Shown here: positions 56,081 to 64,000 of the stretch, in pieces
Position numbering within the stretch: the stretch's first letter is position 1
Layout: every line of letters starts with the position of its first letter
Source of the DNA: Argyresthia goedartella
Taxonomy: Eukaryota > Arthropoda > Insecta > Lepidoptera > Argyresthiidae
NCBI GenBank assembly: GCA_949825045.1
Contig: OX463813.1
Coordinates: 3,906,001 to 3,970,000 of the forward strand
Direction of reading: 5' to 3'
Length of the DNA: 64,000 bases
Notes under the pieces: model-generated
Database searches by the model: none
What the model was told of the DNA's origin: nothing
Seen by the model: the letters and a program-made list of their open reading frames with translations, nothing else
Program-made: the position numbers and the translations under genes

Positions 56081-57217
56081 TTTAGTTAATTTAGCAGTAA
56101 GTATTTCTTTGATTTTTTTTGTGGTAATGGGTGTCGAATCATCTTTTTTATTGCCTACTTCCAGTAATGTCTGCACTAAGGCGTTTAGAATATCTTTGTT
56201 ATTGATAATGTCAAGTATTGTGTTGTTTTTCCCGATCTGAGGCTGGTTCATGTCATTCTGTGTATGTGTATTTAGTGAGGTATTTAGTATGTGTGCCGTC
56301 GTGTGCGCCCTTAGAGCTGGGAATGTCTTGTTATATTCTTTATTATTTTGACCAATAATTTTAGCGTATGAAGGTTTTGAACGCTTCTCCGCCATTTTTT
56401 TCATTTTTATTGGACACTCTTTCGAAATGGCTATGTGATTACCACCACAGTTTGCGCATTTTACTTCCTCCGGTGTGAGGCAGTCTTTGTAACTGTGATC
56501 TCCCGAACATACAGAACACTTTTGACTATTGTTGCATACTTTTGCCCCATGATTGAATTTCATGCATTTATAACATTGGAGCAGTGGAGGAATGTATTCA
56601 CTCACCTTGAACCTCCATAGATTCAGGTACACATGCTGCGGTAACTCTGTATGACCAAATGATACACTAACAGTCTCTAAAGGAACTAGCTCCCCCTTCT
56701 CTTTCCTCATGAATCTTCTCACTCCTATGACTTCAACTGTGGAAGTGAGTTGCTTGTAGAGTTCTTCGTTCGAGATTTCTTTTGGTACAAACCTAATCAC
56801 ACCTATCTTTTCTACCGAGCGCGCCGCAATGTGCGCTTTCAGACCATGTTTATGCAGGAAATTATAATCTTCTAGAAGATTATTCGCCATAGCCGGCCGG
56901 TCAAAGATGACTCCGATCTTGTTAGCATTTAGCCTCGTTAGTCGTTTAATGCCTTTGATGTCATTTTGAAATATGTTGGATAGGTAAAATGGATTTTTAT
57001 TACCTATCTTGTCCGTCTCGCTCTCTACAAAGACCATGAACTCTGCCGCACCATCGCCCTCAGAGTAGCGTCTCTTGTAGTTCGGCTTCGCATACGGTTT
57101 GTACAGGTCTGCCGCCGTCGCAGCCCCGCCAACTCCCTTTTTCTGTTTTTTCTTTCTTTTTTTGGAAAACGGTTCCTCCTGAGCTACTTCTTCGCTCTCC
57201 TCACTGCTTTGAGTCAT
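56078..57217 (-). CDS. I-like ORF1 (gag) with zinc knuckles, 379 aa
   Basis: It starts at ATG 57217 (MTQSSEESEEVAQEEPFSKK). An acidic then very basic N-terminus (KKRKKKQKKG) leads to YKPYAKPNYKRRYSEGDGAA, which parallels the older copy at 16592. An RRM-like core occupies about residues 55-200. Three zinc knuckles follow: CYKCMKFNHGAKVC, CSVCSGDHSYKDC and CANCGGNHIAISKEC. The frame is intact. The protein coats element RNA and moves with ORF2 protein to the nucleus. Its TAA stop overlaps the ORF2 start. Confidence 0.93.
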   Translation of the reverse strand: MTQSSEESEEVAQEEPFSKKRKKKQKKGVGGAATAADLYKPYAKPNYKRRYSEGDGAAEFMVFVESETDKIGNKNPFYLSNIFQNDIKGIKRLTRLNANKIGVIFDRPAMANNLLEDYNFLHKHGLKAHIAARSVEKIGVIRFVPKEISNEELYKQLTSTVEVIGVRRFMRKEKGELVPLETVSVSFGHTELPQHVYLNLWRFKVSEYIPPLLQCYKCMKFNHGAKVCNNSQKCSVCSGDHSYKDCLTPEEVKCANCGGNHIAISKECPIKMKKMAEKRSKPSYAKIIGQNNKEYNKTFPALRAHTTAHILNTSLNTHTQNDMNQPQIGKNNTILDIINNKDILNALVQTLLEVGNKKDDSTPITTKKIKEILTAKLTK

Positions 57218-57289
57218 ATTTTCCTGAAAATTTTATTTGCTGTGAAAAATTTGCGACTAACTTTTCCAACTTCCCCGTGAATGATAGAA

Positions 57290-58204
57290 CAAATTGAACG
57301 AATGAATGAAATACAAGGCAACGAAGGTTGTGTTAATAAATTATGTAAAAAAAACGAATGAAAGTGGGCTTAGCGCCGCAGCACATGCCGAGTTCCTGTG
57401 CAGCGGGGCTTTATCATCGTAGGCACGTACCACGTGACACAGTGGAACTTTTTTTAAGTTCCACTTAAGTCAGATTTTTGATCTGAGAATTTGTTTTAGG
57501 GCAGGTTTTATCTATACAAACAACATTTGTTATGTAGAAAAAATCTGTAGGGTGCATACTTATCGAGGAAATAAATATTGTAAAATATAATGTATGGAGA
57601 AAATTACCCTTTATTTATCTTAGTTTATGTCTATGTTTAGGTCTTATACAGTGAGACTGAGTCACTGGATAGCTGCAGCAGTTTAATTAGAAATCCAAGC
57701 AAGTATTTTTTTCAAAACCGTTGATGTGGTCGCTCCATCATTTTTTTTCTGTTGCGCATGATGTATTTAATTCATTATGATTAGTTGTTTAATTATTTTG
57801 AAAGTGTGTGATAAAGGGATGCAAATAGGAGTGATACTTATGAAGCCAAATTTGCATCGTCGGTGGATAAAATGCAAATGAGAGTAGGTATGTCTCACGA
57901 ATTAAAGTGAATGTAAATAAGACCAAGACCAATATTAATGATTGGCATATAAGAGGCACTGGACATGCTCCCTTTTGCACCCCACAATCACGCACTTTTT
58001 ATATCTTCGAAACAACATTACATAAATAGCGTCACGCCTTTCCGCATACGGGGTGGAAGAGGCACAACTGTGCCCACTTTTAACCAGTGATTCAATTCTC
58101 CATTTTGCGTGACAGGGGGCAAACCCATTACCGCAGCTATGGACTAGCCCATTACCGCAGCTAGCTACATTAACGGATTCCAAATACAGAAGTGCATTGA
58201 CCAT
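57290..58204. other. Intergenic region
   Basis: No gene is seen. A small foldback, agtggaactttttttaagttccact (57440-57466), and a 16-bp direct repeat, cccattaccgcagcta (58128 and 58150), are present. Confidence 0.45.
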
Positions 58205-59045
58205 TCCGCCCAGATCGGAGTCTATTCATTATGTTGAGACAAATATGACTAAAGAATGTTTGGTTTGTGCGTCGGAATTTACGAAGGGAGTTTTTATTGC
58301 TACCGTATTAACGAGCCCCAAAAATGGGAAGATTCCTGTAAAGATTCTGAATACGACTGAAAAGTAATTGACTTAGAGTAAAATTTATTTAACTTTGGAG
58401 AAGCTTCGTAACTATGATGTCTGATAAAAGTGAGAAGAACGTGGAGCGAGTTAAGCAGCTATTTTCGTCGCTACAGTTACAACATTTAAATAAGGTGATT
58501 TCTATAAAAAATGTATGCGTAAATTTCCTGATATTTTCTATTTACCTAATGACAAACTGTCTACTACCGACATTTATGAACAGTCGATATCTATGAAACC
58601 AAATACAGAACCCGTTCAAGTAAAGCAATATCGACTTCCCCACTCTCAGAAGCAAGAAGTAATTCGACGAATAGAATTTTTTTTAAAGGATGGCATTATC
58701 GAACCTTCAACTAGTGAGTGGTCTAGTCCTATTCTTTTAGTTCCCGAGAAAACAGACAGAGGTGTGGTAAACGATTACCGAAAATTAAATAACTGCATTA
58801 ATGACGATAAGTTCCCTTTGTACAAAATTACAGAAATTATATATTCACTTTCAGGTTGTGTCTATTTTAGCCATTTAGATTTGTGTCAAGGTTATCATCA
58901 AGCCAGTTTAGACCCATGTAGTTGAAAATATACTGCTTTTGCTTCAGGACAATATCAGATGACGCGTATGCCCATGGGACTCAAAACAACTCCTAACTCA
59001 TTTTCGAATAATTTACTTAAGATAAATGATTTATCTCAATTTTAA
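58205..59045 (+). pseudogene. Ty3/gypsy retrotransposon pol fragment (protease-RT junction, RT start)
   Basis: 58215-58370 reads as SIHYVETNMTKECLVCASEF and GKIPVKILNTTEK, the stretch between protease and RT in insect gypsy-like elements. After a frameshift, 58515-58925 encodes the RT entry: VKQYRLPHSQKQEVIRRIEF, EPSTSEWSSPILLVPEKTDR, NDYRKLNNCI and YFSHLDLCQGYHQASLD (motif A Asp). A TGA at 58923-58925 is followed by YTAFASGQYQMTRMPMGLKT and then loss of similarity near 59045, before the YxDD box. No LTR is seen. It is a small dead fragment. Confidence 0.85.
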
Positions 59046-59645
59046 ACCACCATCCATATTTACCATATTCATAATACACGAAAGAGAAAAACTAGGGGCG
59101 AACAAAGCGCGAAAGTATCTTATTATCATTATAATTAACGTAAGGCAATAAATGAAGACCTTTGCATCGGATATGACACGTACGAGGCACAGTATTTCTT
59201 AATTTATTTATTTAACTTGTTAATACGTATATGAGATAGTTTATCTGTGTTTATTATTTACCTATGTAATACATTTTATGACAATAAATATATTTTAAGC
59301 AAACCCGAAGTTGGTTTTATTTTGTTCCATGTTTGAGAGAAATTCAATAGAAATCGCTTTTTTTAAACAATATATCGGGTCACTATTATAAAACAGCTAG
59401 TGAAATCAATAAAATCAATTGAAAACTCAATTGCAAACTCAATCATGATATTCCTGAATAAATTTCGTTCATTCAACATTCACTTCTATCAGATCTCGGC
59501 AGTTCATTCTCTCATTCCCTATACTACAAATGTCAGATTTTATGGTTTGTTATTGAGGTTTGCCATCTAGGAACAAATGGACTGTATATATAAATATGTT
59601 ATATATACATAAATAGTAGATACAAATAAATACTAATAATTATCA
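59046..59645. other. Non-coding spacer
   Basis: AT-rich, no gene found. The right end may hold the 3' UTR of the following minus-strand LINE. Confidence 0.45.
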
Positions 59646-60957
59646 TGGAAGAGATGGATAGTGTTCTTTCAAACGACTGTTAAAAGTGTGAATTCACGGA
59701 CTGTCTCTGATGGCGCTGGGGAGTTTGTTCCAGAGACTGATAGCTCGTAGTCTGAACCCATTCTCATAAGCGGCAGTGTTATGTTGCGGAGTTGTAAGTA
59801 GTGACCGAGTGTGAGATCTCCGTGGCCTATCCGAAGACAGAAAAACGAAACGATCCCGTAAGAAGCCAGGATAGCGAGGATTACATAAAATATTGAAGAG
59901 GCAAATGAGGATATGGGAATTCCGTCGAAGGCGAATCGAGAGCCTTTCAACTCCCTGCGATACTCCGAGACGTGGTCGAACTTGCGCAGACCGAAAACAA
60001 ACCGAATCCCGAGGTTTTGAAGTCGCTCGAGTTTGTTCAGTTGCTCTTTGTTTGCGCTTGCCCAGCAGCCATCAGCGTAATCGATCAGGGGAAGAAGAAG
60101 AGACTGCGCGAGCGTGATTTTTGTCTGACGAGGCAGGAAGTTTTGAAGACGCCTGAGGGAGTGGAAAGTGGCGAAGACACGTCTACTAATCTCGCTGACA
60201 GATGGACGCTCTGTCCAGGACAGCTGGGTATCAAACATAACTCTGAGGTTTTTGGCCTTGGTGCTGTATGAGATTACGGTTCCATCATAGTTTACAGGAG
60301 TAATAGAAATATGCTGTATCAGGTTAAGGGAATACCTGGAACCAATAATCATAGCCTGTGACTTAGTAGGGTTGACAAGGAGACCATGAGACGAGGCCCA
60401 AGCCCTGATCTTCTCGTGATCGGCATTTAATACCTCTACAGCTGGTGCTATATCACAGGGGGGGGGAAATGGCAGTATATCTGGAGATCGTCGGCGTAAA
60501 GATGGTATGATGAGGAGAGGACATCTGAGATGGAATTAATGAAGATAGAGAAAAGAAGAGGGGAGAGGATACCACCCTGGGGGACTCCCTCAAAGAGATC
60601 ACACCACTCCGTTAAAGTCGTCTCCGACTTTATACGCTGCTGGTGATCTCTCAGATAAGAGTCACACCAGTTAGCAGAGTCGGAGGACGCGTTCAAGGAC
60701 TTCAGTATCTCAACGAGAATGTCGAAGTCGACGCAGTTAAAGGCGCTGCTGAAGTCAAGCAATGCTAATACTTTGGAGAGGATTGGCAGGATGGATATTG
60801 GACGAAACTCTTTGAAGGAGCAGGGATTTGATGTTTTGGGTAAAGGGATGACTTTTTTTTTTCTTATCGAATTTGCGATCAGTCCTGGGACTTTTTGCAA
60901 ATGTGTTCTTTGATTTAATCTCATGTAGAGTGTCTTCCCAGCGGAAGAACATCTCAT
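59646..60957 (-). pseudogene. CR1-like LINE fragment with internal RT deletion
   Basis: 60957-60448: NPCSFKEFRPISILPILSKV is joined directly to LLDFSSAFNCVDFDILVEIL (motif A), so about 60-80 residues between these motifs are deleted. EGVPQGGILSPLLFSIFINS and YHLYADDLQIYCH follow. A frameshift at the G-run near 60463 leads to 60352-59669, with QSLLLPLIDYADGCWASANK and NLGIRFVFGLRKFDHVSEYR, and further shifts after that. The C-terminal block matches the fragment at 42577-43332, so both are one family. The RT cannot function. Confidence 0.85.
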
Positions 60958-60963
60958 TTGCTG

Positions 60964-63153
60964 AACTAGACGCGGTCGCCCAGTTCCAGGATATTGTGCC
61001 TTTTTAGTCTCGTGACATATTGTTGGATAGTCAGTTGCCGCGCTAGTTGGTTCGGGTGATGATTGAGCCGCTCTTTGTATCTTGATGACAGGCTACGTAT
61101 TTCCTCTTTAACTGTAGGAATGTTTAGGTGCTCATGAATCTCATCATTTGTCACATACCATGGTACATTTGCAATTGATCTTATGATCTTGTTCTGCTGC
61201 CTTTGAATAATTTGGATGTTCGAATCGCAAGCACTGCCCCACAAGGGTAGTCCATACGTCCATATTGGCTTAAGAATTTGTTGGTAGATGAGAAGCTTAT
61301 TATCAATGGACAATCTTGAATTTCTACCCAGCATCCAGTTCAGGCTCCTATGTTTTATGGATAGTGTTAGAAATATAATCTCCTCTAACCATCCTTCTAT
61401 AGTCTATGGTAACCCGTCTATATATGTCTATGACATTTTTGACAGTTCCGTTTTCCCTTTTTCTTCGGCTTAACCTCTCTCAATGGCCTGTCATGTATTC
61501 CTTGCTCTGTGATAACTTTAATATTTAATTAGCAGTAATTGTACATAAGACTAGTCCGTTAATTACACTTACTAATACTGTAATTATTTTCTTGGTGTCT
61601 TTTATGAATAAAAGATTACTGGGAACTCCGTATCTTCATTCTGGTGTCGACCCACGTGCCCTGAGTAACTTATCCTGCAAAGCCAACCAAGTTACGAGCG
61701 ACCTGCCTCTGCTGCAGGTCTCACAGATAGTTCATCTTTTTTTGCGGATATGTGATGTCTCCAAGTCAGTCGGCGATCAAGGTGCAGTCCTAGATATTTA
61801 ACGTGGTCTTTGTGGGTAATGTATCAGCGCCTAGTTTAACAGGTGGGCAGTCTCCTTTTCTCAGGCTAAACGTTACTTGCACTTTATTTTCTATTTTTGC
61901 AACCACAGGTGGACTGCGTTTAAGCTTGATTGGAGGAGATCCGAAGCAATGTTCGGGTCTTTTCGCTGGCTAGTATTGCAGTGTCATCAGCAAAGGTTGC
62001 TGTCGTTATTCCTGGCATAGAGGGAAGATCTGCTGTGTACAATATGTATAGGACTGGTCCAAGTACAGAACCCTGCGGTACTCCGGCTTTAATAGCCTTT
62101 AGGTTGGAATTTGTCTCACCTTCTTTAACGTAAAAGCAACGTTCTGAGAGATAGGATTTAAGTAGAGGGAATATACTATGAGGTAGACTTTGCTTGATTT
62201 TTCAAAGCAAACCGCTGTGCCAAACTTTGTCAAAAGCCTGTGTATGTCTAGAAATGCAGATGAGCAGTATTTTTTTCTTCCAGGGATCTTCGGATGGCAC
62301 TGCACACTCTGTGGACTAGCTCTACAGTTCCATGTTGCACCCTAAAGCCAAATTGGTGGTCTGGTATTATTTTTCGTTCAAGTAGTGTAGGCGAGACTCT
62401 GCAGAGGAGGATTTTTTCAAACAGCTTTGAAAGGCACGGTAGTAGACTGATTGGGCGATAAGAAGTCTTTTCTGTGCTAGGTTTCCCTTCTTTATGAATC
62501 ATAATTATTTCCGAGATTTTCCATACTGCGGGAAGTAGCCCATTCGTAGTATAGCGTTGTAGAGGGTTGTTATGAACAATATAGCTCTTCTTGGTAAGTA
62601 GTTGGTCACAGCCTGGTGCTTTTTTATTGTCAAGTCTTTTGAGCGTCCTCCAAACTTCAGCGGGAGTCACCGGAGTTGGAGGTAGGTCCATCTGGAAGTC
62701 TTATTGCAGGACAGCATCAGCAGAGCTATCGGCTTCTAGATCTGCAGAGTCATTTGGTGTAAACACTGAGGCAAGATGCTCTGCGAATAGCGTAGCTTTG
62801 TCTTGGGTAGTCCTTGCCCAGGTGTTGTAGTCTGATCGCAGAGGAGGCTTCGCAAGTTGCGGTCTGTCATAATTCTGAGCATATTTCCAAAGCGAGTAGT
62901 TTGTTGGCTTGGTTGCCGTGAGTGATTCAAGCTGTGTTTGGAGTGTCAGGTCGTTTGCAGTATTAATGGCTTCTTTCAGTTCTCTCATAGCCTTGTTTAA
63001 TGCAGTCTTGTCTGAAGGATGGCGGCTTGTATGCCATATTCTACGCAGTTTGCGTTTAGTTTGGATCTTGTTCCTGATATCAAGAGAGATATTAATAGTG
63101 GAGCTCTTGCATTCTATAGTAGGTGTGCTTTTCCAACAAGCAACCTTATTCAA
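60964..63153 (-). pseudogene. Jockey ORF2: linker, RT and C-terminus, broken
   Basis: 63153 down: RKLRRIWHTSRHPSDKTALN, then an in-frame TAA at 62701-62703. Next come MDLPPTPVTPAEVWRTLKRL, DNKKAPGCDQL, TSYRPISLLPCLSKLFEKIL and HQFGFRVQHGTVELVHRVCS. Motif A (AFLDIH...) lies across a frameshift near 62200-62290. Motif B (VPQGSVLGPVLYILYTADLP) lies near 62030-62085, and TATFADDTAILASEKTRT (catalytic pair) near 61945-61995. The C-terminal block 61334-60964 is MLGRNSRLSIDNKLLIYQQI, LKPIWTYGLPLWGSACDSNI and SIANVPWYVTNDEIHEHLNI, characteristic of Jockey. Confidence 0.85.
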
Positions 63154-64000
63154 AGGTTGGTAAATTTTAGTAGAGCAAGCTCCACATCTTCAGCTTCTTT
63201 TAGTTTTAAATTTAAATCCAGATTAGTATCGATGTAATTGTTAAAAGCTTGACAATCAGTGCGTCTATTGCAGAGTCTCTCACCTCGTTCGACTTCTATT
63301 ACCGTTAAGCTTACTGTGAGCATGACAGGAGTGTGATCAGACGATCCATCTAAACATGACTCTACCTTTGTATAGTGTCTTGAGAGCCCCTTCAATATAA
63401 AGAAATCCAGTAGGTCAGGAATTCTATTAGGGTCGGCAGGCCAGCTTGTCGGTTCTGCTGTCGAAATTGTCCACATATGGTTTTCGTCAATGCATGTCTT
63501 TAGTCGTCTACCTCTTGTTGTTGTAAGTCGTGAACCCCAATGGACATGCTTGGAGTTCCAATCGCCGCCCGCTATGAAACGGCTTCCAAGGGTTAGAAAG
63601 AATTCAGAGAACATTGCACTGTCTATGCGATGTTTAGGTGGACAATATACGGACGATACATTAAAGTATCCACACTTATCCTTTAAAGCTATTGTCGTGG
63701 CTTGTATATGTTCTGTTTTATATTCTTGCAACTGATGGTGCCTTATATTATCGCGTACTATAACTGCTGTCCCTGCATGTCCCGTTCCATCAGGATGGTT
63801 AGTTAAGTAGATCTTAAATCCTTTTATTTTTATGTTAGGCCTATCTGTGCAGTGAGCTTCTGATATAAGTACAATGTCAAGTTTGTGTTCAATTATCATT
63901 AATTCTAATTCGTCTTTATTTGGAGCTAGTCCATTAATGTTCCAAGTAGCTAATCTTAGGCCAAGGCCTTTAGTTGTTGATCTTGTTGACCAAGGTTGTC
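63150..64000 (-). CDS. Jockey endonuclease domain, partial at right edge
   Basis: The frame is open from the window edge: LRLATWNINGLAPNKDELEL (Asn), LDIVLISEAHCTDRPNIKIK (Glu), GHAGTAVIVRDNIRHHQLQE, RFIAGGDWNSKHVHWGSRLT (Asp-x-Asn), RIPDLLDFFILKG and SSDHTPVMLTVS (terminal Asp-His pair). These are the AP-endonuclease residues that nick target DNA. The region upstream of ATWNINGL belongs to the same open frame, so the native start lies outside the window. The frame ends at 63150, where the linker continues after a one-base shift. Confidence 0.85.
   Translation of the reverse strand, partial: QPWSTRSTTKGLGLRLATWNINGLAPNKDELELMIIEHKLDIVLISEAHCTDRPNIKIKGFKIYLTNHPDGTGHAGTAVIVRDNIRHHQLQEYKTEHIQATTIALKDKCGYFNVSSVYCPPKHRIDSAMFSEFFLTLGSRFIAGGDWNSKHVHWGSRLTTTRGRRLKTCIDENHMWTISTAEPTSWPADPNRIPDLLDFFILKGLSRHYTKVESCLDGSSDHTPVMLTVSLTVIEVERGERLCNRRTDCQAFNNYIDTNLDLNLKLKEAEDVELALLKFTNL

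Larger units (their letters stand above)
52234..57276 (-). mobile_element. Full-length I-like LINE, 5.0 kb
   Basis: The 13-bp target duplication gtgaatgatagaa is at 52221-52233 and 57277-57289. The minus-strand element starts at 57276 with a 59-bp 5' UTR. ORF1 and ORF2 follow, and it ends in an A-tail (T-run 52234-52254). ORF2 has a single stop. Full length, a long target duplication and a pure tail indicate a recent insertion. Confidence 0.95.
60964..64000 (-). mobile_element. Jockey-clade LINE, runs off right edge
   Basis: ORF2 pieces in order on the minus strand: endonuclease (64000 to 63150), linker (63153 to 62701), RT (62691 to about 61720) and C-terminus (61334 to 60964). Frameshifts, an in-frame stop and an apparent foreign stretch (about 61365-61620) make it inactive. 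Its 3' UTR is missing or displaced by the CR1-like fragment that begins a few bases away. Confidence 0.85.

Overview
The window looks like insect genomic DNA, most likely from a moth or butterfly. It is AT-rich intergenic DNA with eukaryotic splice signals. Nearly every recognisable coding stretch belongs to a transposable element of a type common in Lepidoptera: Pao/BEL, DIRS, I-like, Jockey and CR1-like LINEs, a maT mariner, Harbinger, Helitron, and MITEs with TA or TTAA flanks. I see no prokaryotic operon, rRNA, complete tRNA or CRISPR array. The species call is inference from element content.

Layout. 1-12175: an open minus-strand Pao/BEL gag runs off the left edge. Its upstream side is interrupted by a 10.1-kb plus-strand Pao/BEL element (2060-12170; two 571-bp LTRs; 5-bp target duplication attag). 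That element itself carries a 3.0-kb DNA transposon (3138-6134), whose two-exon transposase gene is intact. 13118-16500: a truncated CR1-like LINE, a Helitron helicase fragment and hairpin repeats. 16592-26280: a dead I-like LINE (gag, endonuclease, RT, RNase H), broken by a second LINE (17326-19940, 8-bp target duplication) and by a TTAA-flanked 1.6-kb element (23337-24974).

26475-27011: the only good host gene, a single-exon OB-fold protein resembling STN1. 28511-29639: a deleted Harbinger element with remnants of its Myb-like protein and transposase. 29942-30024: a possible THAP-domain exon. 31691-41692: a TA-flanked MITE split by an old minus-strand CR1-like LINE. That LINE is in turn split by another LINE (34545-37610), an apparently intact maT mariner (38664-39972) and smaller insertions. 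41699-48516: a second, related TA-flanked MITE holding a 6-kb DIRS-type retrotransposon with inverted terminal repeats and an internal complementary region.

50623-51470: a candidate solo LTR rich in palindromes and a tRNA-derived SINE. 52234-57276: a full-length minus-strand I-like LINE with a 13-bp target duplication, a TAATG ORF1/ORF2 junction and one stop codon in ORF2. 58205-64000: a Ty3/gypsy fragment, a CR1-like fragment and a minus-strand Jockey element that runs off the right edge.

No genes here work together as a pathway. The logic is nesting: the order of insertion can be read from target duplications and split reading frames. The most interesting pieces are the intron-containing transposase with its repeated 11-bp end motif, the DIRS element, the paired TA-flanked MITE families and the STN1-like gene.
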